In this document: piece by piece, positions 44,211 to 52,490 of the stretch
How positions within the stretch are numbered: position 1 is the stretch's first letter
Layout: the number at the start of each line of letters is the position of its first letter
Source: Celeribacter arenosi
GTDB lineage: Bacteria; Pseudomonadota; Alphaproteobacteria; Rhodobacterales; Rhodobacteraceae
Length of the DNA: 64,000 nucleotides
Assembly: GCF_039539485.1 (NCBI RefSeq)
Contig: NZ_BAABDF010000007.1
Span: 248,001 to 312,000 of the forward strand
Reading direction: 5' to 3'
Made by a program: the position numbers and the translations under genes
Notes under the pieces: model-generated
Told to the model about the DNA's origin: nothing
Database searches by the model: none
Seen by the model: the letters and a program-made list of their open reading frames with translations, nothing else

Positions 44211-44972
44211 GTGACCATACAAATTTCGACAATCGACACTAACACACCGAACGTGGCAGCTCCCACCAGGCCTACCGCTGCACGACTTATGCAGATGGCT
44301 CCGATCTTTGCTCTTGTTGGGCTACTTTGGACCGTTTCCAGCTGGGGCTATTATGCGCTGGTCGAGGTGCTCGAAGTTGAAAGCGGCTATGATGACGCGC
44401 CGATCGTTTTCGCCGTTTTCTATTTAGGTTGGACAACACTAGCATTCTGGCTTTTTCGCAGGACATTGAAGGGCAAGATATCGTTGCAGGTGATCGTCGG
44501 TCACGCCATTGCTCTGGCTCCACTACTCTTGGCCTACGCTACCTTCGTCACTTTCGCGCTGCCGTTGCTGCCGGACGTGTCCGTTTATCGCGCACCGCCG
44601 AACCCGCCGGAGTTTATGTTCGCCTCGGCGTGGTATTATCTGCCAAAATCGGTCGATATCCTCTTTCAGCAGACGCTCGTCGCCGTGATGGTACGTCGGG
44701 CAGATGTCGTCGGGCTGCAAATACGGACAATCTCTATCCTCATGGCAATCCTGTTCGGTGGCTTTCACCTGACGCTGGCGCTGGACGGGTTCACCCCACT
44801 TTACGTCGCCCGCTTCACTGTCGCCGCGACTCTGTTCGGGCTGATCGTACCCTATCTCTACCTGCGTAATCGGCACGGATTCCGCTGGGCCTACGGACTG
44901 CATTGGGGATTCTACGCGCTCGATGCAACGATTACCCATCTGGTTCTCGCTGTGCCGCCCTGGGCCAATTGA
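44211..44972 (+). CDS. Multi-pass membrane protein
   Basis: A 253-residue inner-membrane protein with seven or so hydrophobic segments. The start is GTG 44211. A FGGFH motif in one helix and LHWGFYALD in a later one recall CPBP (CAAX-type) proteases, but the EExxxR motif of that family is not seen, so this is only a hint. It diverges from marR and probably shares its operator, so it may work with the secreted-protein operon. Function unknown. Confidence 0.7.
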   Translation: MTIQISTIDTNTPNVAAPTRPTAARLMQMAPIFALVGLLWTVSSWGYYALVEVLEVESGYDDAPIVFAVFYLGWTTLAFWLFRRTLKGKISLQVIVGHAIALAPLLLAYATFVTFALPLLPDVSVYRAPPNPPEFMFASAWYYLPKSVDILFQQTLVAVMVRRADVVGLQIRTISILMAILFGGFHLTLALDGFTPLYVARFTVAATLFGLIVPYLYLRNRHGFRWAYGLHWGFYALDATITHLVLAVPPWAN

Positions 44973-45292
44973 CCCAGGAAGATTGGATCATGTGAAAGGA
45001 TTTGCACGAGCAACCTAAAACCGAAAACTGACCTGGCCTCGATCATTTGCCCCTGCAGAAGCCGACACTCGCTGGCAAGACCGCGAACGGCAGCGTAGGC
45101 CCGACATCGGCGGCGGCAAGTGCACAAACACGCTTGTATCGATCTGATGCTCCACCCCGCCATGGGGTGTCACGGGGTGTGACCGACGAACTGATCACAA
45201 ATCTGTGCGGCAATGGACGCAGGCCCCTTCTGACCCAAAATTTGCGCTAAACTCATGTGCAAGGACAAGCTCTGACAAAGGAAGGCCTGCCA
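44973..45292. other. Gene-free stretch before the Tat protein gene
   Basis: No gene seen. GGGGTGTCAC and GGGGTGTGACC are repeated in tandem near 45163-45183 and may be a binding site. Otherwise featureless. Confidence 0.5.
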
Positions 45293-45781
45293 ATGTCTCG
45301 AATTGCGATACCTCGCAGAACGTTCATGGCAACGGGAACGGCAGCACTGGTGACCGCCGGGTCAAGTTTGATATCGCCTGTTCGTGCGCAGGGCCTCGCT
45401 GCGACCACAACGATGCGCGGCGGGTCGAACAACTACCGGCCCGGCGCGCCCATCGTGGAACGGATCGGTGGCGGCGGTTTCATGATGTCTGGCACCGTCC
45501 GCCGCGCGGGCGACGGCGCACCGCTGGCCGGTATTCGCATCCAGATCTGGGCCCACACCACAGAGGGCCGCGAGCGCGACACACGAAGCCACGGTGCGAC
45601 CCTGACAAACGCTGACGGCGTGTTCCAACTCGAGATGCCGCAGATCGTGCCGACCTTCGGGCAACCGCATGGCCACCTTGCCTACGACAGCGGTGACTTC
45701 GAGACGGTCTTTCTGCGCCCGGTCATGGCGAGTGCCCGTGAGACCAGCCTATCCGCGCATTTCGTGCTGCAACCGGCCTGA
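45293..45781 (+). CDS. Tat-exported intradiol-dioxygenase-fold protein
   Basis: A 162-residue protein with a Tat signal (PRRTFMATG, then a hydrophobic stretch ending PVRAQG), exported folded. The body resembles the intradiol ring-cleavage dioxygenase sandwich: NNYRPGAPIVERI, GTVRRAGDGAPLAGIRIQIW, TLTNADGVFQLEMP, GQPHGHLAY. The PHGH pair fits the two iron histidines, but the two tyrosine ligands of true dioxygenases are not found. Start at 45293 follows AAGGAAGG. The heme-b gene is 2 bp downstream, so the two products probably work together. Confidence 0.78.
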   Translation: MSRIAIPRRTFMATGTAALVTAGSSLISPVRAQGLAATTTMRGGSNNYRPGAPIVERIGGGGFMMSGTVRRAGDGAPLAGIRIQIWAHTTEGRERDTRSHGATLTNADGVFQLEMPQIVPTFGQPHGHLAYDSGDFETVFLRPVMASARETSLSAHFVLQPA

Positions 45782-45783
45782 CC

Positions 45784-46395
45784 TTGGCCGTCCTTCGCGC
45801 GATCCTGATCTGGTCTTCGATTGTGGGCGTCATCGGCACATCCCTAATCGTTGCTGCAGGGAGCGAGTACCTTGCGTATCGCTCCCCTGTCTACGTGGGC
45901 GCAGGATTTGCCGGTGTGGTCGGGCTGGCCCTTTTGCTGATGCAGCCTCTGTTGGTCGCCAGGCTGCTGCCCGGGGTGCCGATGCAGGCCGGGCGACGGA
46001 TCCATCGCTGGACCGGCGTTGCGCTGGTGCTCGCCATTGCCGTGCATGTCGTCGGCCTGTGGATCACGAGCCCGCCCGACATGGTCGATGCATTAACCTT
46101 CACCGCGCCAACCGCGTTCTCCTCCTTTGGCGTCGTGGCGATGTGGGCACTGATGGCAGCTGCGCTCCTCGCCGGCCTCAGGCAAAAGCTCCATCTTCGA
46201 CCGCAAGTCTGGCGACTTGGACACACCATGGCAGCCTCCATCGTTGTGGTCGGGAGCGTGGTGCACGCGATCCTGATCGAAGGCACGATGGGGACAGTGT
46301 CGAAGACCTTGATGTGCGCTGTGGCGATTGGAACATGGGCGATGGCGGTAGGGCGACTAAAGCCCTGGGCTGGCGCGCGGAGAGGTCGGCGATGA
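45784..46395 (+). CDS. Ferric-reductase-like bis-heme-b membrane protein
   Basis: A 203-residue six-segment membrane protein of the ferric reductase-like family. Two pairs of histidines with 13 residues between them (IHRWTGVALVLAIAVHVV and GHTMAASIVVVGSVVHAI) should hold two hemes b stacked across the membrane. MsrQ-like proteins of this type feed quinone electrons to a Tat-exported partner. Start is TTG 45784, two bases after the previous stop. No flavin or NADPH domain is present. Confidence 0.85.
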   Translation: MAVLRAILIWSSIVGVIGTSLIVAAGSEYLAYRSPVYVGAGFAGVVGLALLLMQPLLVARLLPGVPMQAGRRIHRWTGVALVLAIAVHVVGLWITSPPDMVDALTFTAPTAFSSFGVVAMWALMAAALLAGLRQKLHLRPQVWRLGHTMAASIVVVGSVVHAILIEGTMGTVSKTLMCAVAIGTWAMAVGRLKPWAGARRGRR

Positions 46396-46679
46396 CGGTC
46401 GCTGTATCGACCGATCCGTTCGGCCGGCAGCCTTTAACGACTGGGTCCTTCTGCAGCAGTCACAAATGGCTGCTTGGTCGACGTTGCGCGACAGCAATAG
46501 AGCGACCCTCCATAGTCTGCAAAGAGCCATTGCGCACAATATAGGGGTGCATTCATTTTGCCCGCGTCTCTGTGGCGGGAAATGATCAACCCGAGTTGAT
46601 CAGGAGTCTTGCGCTTCTTGGCACTCACGACGTCCTGCCTGTTGGTCACAGTGAGCGCCGACACGGAACATGTCCACAC

Positions 46680-47759
46680 CTACTTGACTGCGTGCGGGTC
46701 CAAGAGCCGCAGAGCACCTTGAGCCAGGTCGTGGGTCAAGGAGAACGCTGTCGTCTCGCGCCCGAGCGCGGCGGCTTGTCCACAGTAGTGGGCGCTGAAA
46801 TCCCGTTTCCACAAACTCTCGGCCGTGGCGCGGAGCGGATCTGTTGCAGAAAATCCCTTGGGGAAAGCCGGTGCATCCTGCGAGACCGGTCCGAGATCGC
46901 GCGCCATACGGTTGGCGAGCACGCGGGTCGGTCGCCCGGAAAACACATTGCAGACTGTGGTTTCGCCATTGGCGGCATCGGCCAGCGCTTGCCGGTAGAG
47001 CGGGGGGATGGTCGCCTCTTCGGTGAACAGGTACGCTGTTCCGATCTGGACCGCACTCGCCCCCAACGCGAAGGCGGCGACAATGCCGCGCGCATCTGCG
47101 ACCCCTCCCGCAGCGATGATCGGCAGATCGACCGCGTCGGCAATCTGCGGCACCAGCGCCATTGTTCCGGTCTGGCTGCCGAGGTTTTCGGTCAGGAACA
47201 TGCCGCGGTGGCCTCCCGCCTCAAAACCTTGGGCAATGATCGCGTCGCATCCATTCGCAGCCAGCCATCGCGCCTCTTTCACCGTTGTGGCCGAAGAGAT
47301 AACCTTGCAGCCTGCAGCTTTGACCCGAGCAACAAGCGCGGGTTCGGGCAGGCCGAAGTGAAAGCTGACAACGGCTGGCGCGAAGGCCTCGATGACCGCG
47401 CAGCGCGCCGCGTCAAACGGCCGGAGGGGGCCGACGGTCAGAGCATCCGGGGCGTCGAGCCCGAGCTCTGCGTAATAGGCCGACAGCTTTCCAAGCCACG
47501 CGGCGTCGCGCGCGGGATCTTCCTCCGGCGCGGCGTGGGCGAAGAAGTTCACGTTCAGCGATTTGGCGGTTTTCTCTCGCGCGGTCGCCAGAACGCCGTG
47601 CAGGCGGTCTGGATCCAGCGCCGCGCAGGCCAGGGATCCGAGCCCGCCTGCCGCGCTGACGGCAAGCGCCATGTCAAGACCACTGGCGCTGGCCATTGGC
47701 GCCTGGATGATAGGGTGGTCGATGGAAAACAGGTCGCGAAGACGGGTGTCGGGCCACAT
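46680..47759 (-). CDS. Nitronate monooxygenase family protein
   Basis: A 359-residue FMN TIM-barrel of the nitronate monooxygenase (2-nitropropane dioxygenase) family. IIQAPMASASGLDMALAVSAAGGLGSL is the FMN-site front; AQGFEAGGHRG holds the catalytic His and IIAAGGVADARGIVAAFALGASAVQIG the phosphate site. Start at 47759 follows AGGAG. It oxidises nitronates, which arise as propionate-3-nitronate or from nitroalkanes. Last gene of the seven-gene redox operon. Confidence 0.88.
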   Translation of the reverse strand: MWPDTRLRDLFSIDHPIIQAPMASASGLDMALAVSAAGGLGSLACAALDPDRLHGVLATAREKTAKSLNVNFFAHAAPEEDPARDAAWLGKLSAYYAELGLDAPDALTVGPLRPFDAARCAVIEAFAPAVVSFHFGLPEPALVARVKAAGCKVISSATTVKEARWLAANGCDAIIAQGFEAGGHRGMFLTENLGSQTGTMALVPQIADAVDLPIIAAGGVADARGIVAAFALGASAVQIGTAYLFTEEATIPPLYRQALADAANGETTVCNVFSGRPTRVLANRMARDLGPVSQDAPAFPKGFSATDPLRATAESLWKRDFSAHYCGQAAALGRETTAFSLTHDLAQGALRLLDPHAVK

Positions 47760-47815
47760 GGGCAGCTCCTTTTCTGGCAGGTGCCGGATCGGCGGTTGCC
47801 GGGAGATCAGCGGTG

Positions 47816-48322
47816 TCACTTGTAGGGTGCACCCGTCTTTTCACAGAGTGTTTTCAGCCTGTGTAGACTGTTCTGCGACCAGGTTGTCTTCTGGTCGTAA
47901 AACACCGCGACTGCGGGCGTTTCGTCCGGGATGATGTACCACGGCAGCTTGGTGGCGGTGTGAATGTGCACATCGGGCGGCATAAGCGACGGATCGTCCA
48001 GCGTGCCCACCCGCAAGAAAAGCTGGTGTTCGCCCTGGTTGTTGATCAGGTAGTTGCTCCACAGCGCGACCTTGCACGACGCGCAGCGCGCGATGCGCTG
48101 ACCACGACCGCTGGGCGTGTCGGCCAGAAATTGCTCGATCTCGCCGGACAGGAGAATGACGCGATCGGTTTCGAGGAGCGCGTTGATGGCGTGGGCACTG
48201 CCGGTTTGCCTCTGACAATTGAGGCAGTGGCAGGCGTGCACAATCAATGGTTTGGACGTCACGCGGTAGCGCACCGCGCCACAGGCGCATCCGCCTTCGC
48301 AAAAGGTGGGATTATGGGTCAT
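47816..48322 (-). CDS. GFA/CENP-V-family zinc protein
   Basis: A 168-residue protein of the Gfa family. Zinc ligands read GGCACGAVRY, HACHCLNCQRQTG and RCASCKVALW, the expected cysteine set. Gfa proteins were named for a glutathione-formaldehyde step, a function now doubted for many. It overlaps the OsmC gene before it (48319-48322). The company of OsmC and nitronate monooxygenase suggests handling of reactive carbonyl or nitro compounds. Confidence 0.88.
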   Translation of the reverse strand: MTHNPTFCEGGCACGAVRYRVTSKPLIVHACHCLNCQRQTGSAHAINALLETDRVILLSGEIEQFLADTPSGRGQRIARCASCKVALWSNYLINNQGEHQLFLRVGTLDDPSLMPPDVHIHTATKLPWYIIPDETPAVAVFYDQKTTWSQNSLHRLKTLCEKTGAPYK

Positions 48323-48933
48323 TGGGTGTTCTTTCCATGTTGGGTGCCCTGTCCGCCCGGCACACGGCCGGGTTCATGGACAGACAGACGGGTTGAAACC
48401 TGTTGCGGGTCGCGCAGCGCGAGATACCAGATGTCCCATGCCAGCGCCTGATCGACGATGCCTCGCACTGTGCTGTCAGCGGCATCGGTCGTGACGTCGA
48501 TGGCAATGCGGGTATCCAGCGGCGCGGCATGCCCCGAGCCGAGGCCGAACAGCGCGGCATCGTCGAAATCCATTTCGACCGAGACATCGACAGCTTCGAA
48601 ACGGATGGACTCCCGCGCGGCGAGCATTTTGACGGCCATCGCGACGCAGGCAGCAATGGCGGCGCGGCCATGGAACCCCGGTGAAAGACCGGCGCATTCG
48701 CCGCCCATCGCGCGGCCCATATCGAGCATCATTTCGAAACGGCCCTGCGTGACATGGCAGGCCAGGCCTTCGCCGATGTGGCCGTTGGTTTTAATCGTGC
48801 TACGGGCCTTGCCCGGATCCGATTTCATGCGCGCGATCACCGCAGTCTGCGCGTCACGAATGTGCGCGTCGCGATCCGTGTTCTGAGGGGAAGTGGTAAA
48901 ATGTTGGGTCATGTTGTTGTTCTTTCGGTTCAT
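48319..48933 (-). CDS. OsmC-family protein (second copy)
   Basis: A 204-residue OsmC/Ohr-like protein. The front HFTTSPQNTDRDAH is low-complexity; the core has GHIGEGLACHVTQGRFEM, GRAAIAACVAMAVKMLAARE with one conserved Cys, and VEMDFDDAALFGLGSG. The second reactive Cys of OsmC is not found. Start at 48933 overlaps the FMO stop (ATGA), favouring it over Met 48912. Its role is probably peroxide or electrophile handling, or sulfur-carrier binding. Confidence 0.78.
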   Translation of the reverse strand: MNRKNNNMTQHFTTSPQNTDRDAHIRDAQTAVIARMKSDPGKARSTIKTNGHIGEGLACHVTQGRFEMMLDMGRAMGGECAGLSPGFHGRAAIAACVAMAVKMLAARESIRFEAVDVSVEMDFDDAALFGLGSGHAAPLDTRIAIDVTTDAADSTVRGIVDQALAWDIWYLALRDPQQVSTRLSVHEPGRVPGGQGTQHGKNTQ

Positions 48934-50165
48934 GCCGCTTGGCGGCCGGTGGATTGGACGAGGTGATCGGCAAGCGCGGCGGCATCGGCGCCCACGCCGT
49001 CGATCAGCGATGACTTACGGGTGCGCAGGAACGGAAGGCCCAGCACGTAGAGGCCCGGCGCAACGCGGCCGTCGCGATGGGCAAGCCGCCCCTTGAGGTC
49101 GAACACGGGCAGGTGAAGCCAACTGAAGTCCGGCCGGAACCCGGTTGCCCAGATGACGGTCGAGATTTGCCGTCTCGCGAGGTCAAGCCGGAGCGTCGGG
49201 CTGGCGGGGACCTCGGTCGCGGGGAACCGCTCGGGCGGAGCCAGGCCGTCGGTTCCCGCCTGGTCCGCCCAGATGTCGAACGCCTCCAAGGCCCGGTTCA
49301 TTTTCAGATCGGACAGCGTTGATGCATTGGCCAAACCGCCGGAGAACAGCGCCTCACCGTCACGTATGTCCGCAAGGCGGCCGACCACCTCGACGCCCGC
49401 TCGCTGGAGCGCGTTGAGGTCGAGGAACTGAGCATCGCGATCGCCGACGAGTTGCAGCGACGGCACGGCGCGGGCGCGGGCCAGATCGTCGATCTCGCCG
49501 GTCGTGGTCGCGAGCAGTCCGGACCGGTCCATCCACCATTGGATGTCGCGACCGCGGTAATGCCGCGGCATGCGGATGTGCTGACCTGCGGCGAGAGTCA
49601 CCGGGTGTCCGGCGGCCCGGATTTCGGACGCAAGTTGGACACCGGTAGCGGAAGCACCGACCACGAGAACACCGCCGGCGCGCAGTTGGGACGGGTTGCG
49701 ATAGTCCAGAGGGCTCAATTGGTCGATGTGGTCGGGAACAGCTGCGCCGCAGGCGGGAATATGCGCGCGGTTGCAGGCGCCGCTTGCCAGAACCAGATTG
49801 CGGCAGGCCCAGATGCCCTTGTCAGTCATCACCCGGTATCCGTCACCCAGGCGGGAAACCGACGTGACGGTGGTTTGTTCCTCGACCGGGGCAGCGATTG
49901 CGGCCGCGTATCCACCAAGGAAGCGGACGACGCCAGCCATGTCCATGAAACCGTCCGGGTTGGATCCGGCATAGGCGCAGCCGGGCAGCCTGCTCTGCCA
50001 GTTAGGGGTTAGGAGCCGCAGGCTGTCCCAGCGTTCACTCGCCCAGGAATTGGCGACCTGGCCACGTTCGAGAACCACATGCGGCACCCCGCGTTGTTGC
50101 AGGCAATAGCTCATCGCGAGACCGGCCTGACCGGCGCCGATGATGATTGTGTGGATGCTTTGCAT
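48930..50165 (-). CDS. FAD-dependent monooxygenase (CzcO/FMO-like)
   Basis: A 411-residue NAD(P)/FAD oxidoreductase of the flavin-monooxygenase group. The FAD motif is GAGQAGLAMSYCLQQRG, the NADP motif VVGASATGVQLASEI, and the ATG motif WATGFRPDFSWL. Relatives oxidise sulfur or nitrogen or perform Baeyer-Villiger reactions; the substrate is unknown. It sits between the two OsmC genes in the HxlR-linked operon and is cytosolic. Confidence 0.88.
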   Translation of the reverse strand: MQSIHTIIIGAGQAGLAMSYCLQQRGVPHVVLERGQVANSWASERWDSLRLLTPNWQSRLPGCAYAGSNPDGFMDMAGVVRFLGGYAAAIAAPVEEQTTVTSVSRLGDGYRVMTDKGIWACRNLVLASGACNRAHIPACGAAVPDHIDQLSPLDYRNPSQLRAGGVLVVGASATGVQLASEIRAAGHPVTLAAGQHIRMPRHYRGRDIQWWMDRSGLLATTTGEIDDLARARAVPSLQLVGDRDAQFLDLNALQRAGVEVVGRLADIRDGEALFSGGLANASTLSDLKMNRALEAFDIWADQAGTDGLAPPERFPATEVPASPTLRLDLARRQISTVIWATGFRPDFSWLHLPVFDLKGRLAHRDGRVAPGLYVLGLPFLRTRKSSLIDGVGADAAALADHLVQSTGRQAA

Positions 50166-50353
50166 GGGGTGGTTCCTTTGTTTGCGGATGGCGGTTTACG
50201 CGGGGTAGCTGGACGGCATTGCGCCGAAAATTTGGGGTGGGGCCTGTTGTGGCGGTGCAGTGAACAGCGGGTGAATTCTATCAATGTTCGTTTCGGTAGA
50301 GGGTTGGCTGGCCATCGGCCGCACCGCAGGCACGGCCGATGACGAGGTGAGTG

Positions 50354-50917
50354 TTACGAAACGGTGACGGCGACGTTGGTCGGGTTGGTCACGATGTCGA
50401 ACACGGCCGAGCGCTTCTGCGACTGGGCAACCAGCGCGCGGATGTCTTCGTCGCTTGCGTCAGCGTCGATCTCGAAAGACACGCGGATCGCCGAGAAGCC
50501 GTTGCGGATTTCGGGATCCATGCCAAGGATGCCTTGGACATCAATGTCGCCCTCGACGGTGGCGCGCACCGAGTGCAGCTGGATGCCGCGATGCTGGGCA
50601 ACCGCCGCTACGCCGCCGGTCAGGCAACTGGCCAGAGCCGACAGAACGATCTCGGTCGGGGTCGGAGCGCGGTCTGCCGCGGCAAAGACTTCCGGATGAT
50701 CGGATTCGATCGAGAACGTGCGCTTGCGCTCATGCTCCTGGCCGAGACCGAAATAGCCGCTGATCGTATTGCGGTTGTAGGTGCCCTCGATCCAGTCGCA
50801 GGTGCTCTTGAAGGTGAACTGCGCCGCGACAGGGGCTTCGGCAAACGCGCCGCGCGCGCCGATGAGGGCTTCGGTATTGACGCCATTGTTGGCGGGGGTA
50901 GTGGATACAGTCGTCAT
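50354..50917 (-). CDS. OsmC-family protein (first copy)
   Basis: A 187-residue OsmC-like protein. The core runs from IEGTYNRNTISGYFGLGQEHERKRTFSIESDHPEV to the conserved helix LSALASCLTGGVAAVAQHRG. The end AVFDIVTNPTNVAV replaces the CPVS motif, so the resolving Cys is absent. It is 188 bp upstream of the FMO gene. Start at 50917 after a TAAAATGA context; no strong ribosome site but family length fits. Confidence 0.85.
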   Translation of the reverse strand: MTTVSTTPANNGVNTEALIGARGAFAEAPVAAQFTFKSTCDWIEGTYNRNTISGYFGLGQEHERKRTFSIESDHPEVFAAADRAPTPTEIVLSALASCLTGGVAAVAQHRGIQLHSVRATVEGDIDVQGILGMDPEIRNGFSAIRVSFEIDADASDEDIRALVAQSQKRSAVFDIVTNPTNVAVTVS

Positions 50918-51157
50918 TTTAGTTGGTCCTTTGGATTGGTTGGTTGAGTTTGATTTGGTGGAAACGCTGGTGGGCGATCCGGGGTTTGGTTGCTGGCCCC
51001 AGCGGGGAAACAGCAGGTGGATCGGGTGCAACCGCCGGCGCGTGTCGGCCGGTTGGTGCATCCCGTCACCGGGCACGTCAGACGTGCCGGCGGGTTCGCG
51101 CCGCGAGCGGCGGAATGGGGTAAAAAACATTGCGGTCTCTTTCTTTTTTGTTTCAGG

Positions 51158-52054
51158 TCAACGTGGTGCGCGGGCGGTGATCAGCCACGACGAGCTGTCC
51201 ATCCAGAGTCCGCCTTCACGCGCCTTCACGTCTTCGAACAGCTCCGACAGAGCGACCACAATCTCGGCGCGGCGCGCGATTCCCTCGGCACCAGCCTCGC
51301 GGTAGGTTTCGCCTGCCGGACCGACCGCGAGCTGGAAGCACACGGCGTCCTCGATATCGCGGCCGACCTGCACCTTGGCGTCGATGCGCTGGAACGCGAT
51401 GTCAGTGAAACCGGCGGCCACCATTTGTGCGCGGGTCGTGTCTTCATCCGCCATCGAGAACGGGCCGGGGCCACAGGTACGAGCATCGGCACCCGGTGCG
51501 GGCAGATACCGGCGCACGATATCGCGGGCCGCGATCAGCCAGGGATTATCCTCACGCTCGCGCCAGACGATGTGCGCCATTCGGCCGCCGGGCTTGAGAG
51601 AGCTACGCATGCTGCGCAATCCGGCAACCGGGTTTGAAAAGAACATCGTGCCAAAGCGCGAAAAGACGAAGTCGTACCGGGCATCGCCCAAGCCCCGCTC
51701 GGCATCGCCGGTTTGGAACCGGACATTAGGCGCGAACCTGCGTTCCGGCCGGTTGCGGGCGATATCGAGGAAGGCATCGCAACAGTCGACGCCTACCACT
51801 CTGCCTTCTGGCCCGACGCGATTGGCAATCGCGATGGCGGTGTCGCCAAAGCCGCATCCGACATCCAGAACGTGGTCGCCGCGCGCGATCTCAAGCATCG
51901 GCATCACTGTCTCGCTGTGGCGCGACAACCCGCCTTCGAGCACGTGGCGATACTTGACGAATTTGGGGGCCAGCGTGTCGTTCCAGAATTCGACGAGCGG
52001 CGAGGCCGGCAGGATATCGCCATCCCGTGTGGTGAATTCGTTTTGAAAAGTCAT
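51158..52054 (-). CDS. SAM-dependent class I methyltransferase
   Basis: A 298-residue methyltransferase of the UbiE/COQ5-like group. The SAM motif is VLDVGCGFGDTAIAIANRVG, then GVDCCDAFLD and FSRFGTMFF. The last part, FTDIAFQRIDAKVQVGRDIEDAVCFQLAVGPAG, resembles small-molecule methyltransferases. It is near the start of the operon; it may methylate a thiol, phenol or carbonyl-derived product. Cytosolic. Confidence 0.88.
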   Translation of the reverse strand: MTFQNEFTTRDGDILPASPLVEFWNDTLAPKFVKYRHVLEGGLSRHSETVMPMLEIARGDHVLDVGCGFGDTAIAIANRVGPEGRVVGVDCCDAFLDIARNRPERRFAPNVRFQTGDAERGLGDARYDFVFSRFGTMFFSNPVAGLRSMRSSLKPGGRMAHIVWREREDNPWLIAARDIVRRYLPAPGADARTCGPGPFSMADEDTTRAQMVAAGFTDIAFQRIDAKVQVGRDIEDAVCFQLAVGPAGETYREAGAEGIARRAEIVVALSELFEDVKAREGGLWMDSSSWLITARAPR

Positions 52055-52106
52055 TTTCGTTTCTCCGGTAAAGGTCGCTTAGGGAATCAGCGAATTCGGT
52101 GTGGTT

Positions 52107-52313
52107 TCAGCCGCGCCAGATCGCGCGTGCATCCCAGATTGATCGCGTGGCTGCGTATCCTGTCTGCGCCGGACGGATGCCGATGTCGGACAGTTGGCGC
52201 GGTGTGAGATTGGCGATGGCCTGCCTCTCACGGCGGATTTCGAGAAGGTCCTGGAGTTTGGTCCGCATGAGCGAACCGGCCTGTCGGAACCCTGATATTG
52301 CTTTGCTAAACAT
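52107..52313 (-). CDS. DUF1127 small protein
   Basis: A 68-residue basic protein: REAxLRxxL-type helix with RRERQAIANLTPRQLSDIGI, the DUF1127 mark. It is common in alphaproteobacteria and linked to RNA binding and phosphate or stress responses. First gene of the redox operon, 177 bp from the divergent HxlR gene. Confidence 0.85.
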   Translation of the reverse strand: MFSKAISGFRQAGSLMRTKLQDLLEIRRERQAIANLTPRQLSDIGIRPAQTGYAATRSIWDARAIWRG

Positions 52314-52418
52314 TGTTTTTCTCTTCGGTTTTTCCTGGCGACGGGGTGTCCGTTCGCCGATGACCAAAGGAATAGAGGAGCTAGGGCGGGCGAAATACTT
52401 CACCGCCAGAAGCAACCC

Positions 52419-52449
52419 GCTACAAAAAACGAAGGAATCTGCTACAATA
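52419..52449. promoter_or_regulatory. Direct repeat in the HxlR/DUF1127 promoter
   Basis: GCTACAAAA and GCTACAATA begin 22 bp apart (two helical turns), 41-72 bp before the HxlR start. The second holds TACAAT, a good -10 hexamer. It may be the regulator's own site. Confidence 0.45.
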
Positions 52450-52490
52450 TGTGAAGTTCATCACAGCCAGGGTGACGAGGAGGAGCGCTT

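Noticed and set aside
44211..44972. CPBP/CAAX-type protease assignment
   Set aside because: Only the FxxxH-like motif is seen; the EExxxR catalytic motif is missing.
45163..45183. Tandem GGGGTGT repeats as an operator
   Set aside because: Short and without symmetric partner; kept only as a note on the gene-free stretch.
46572..47825. A 417-codon plus-strand frame
   Set aside because: Antisense to the nitronate monooxygenase gene, which has clear FMN motifs.
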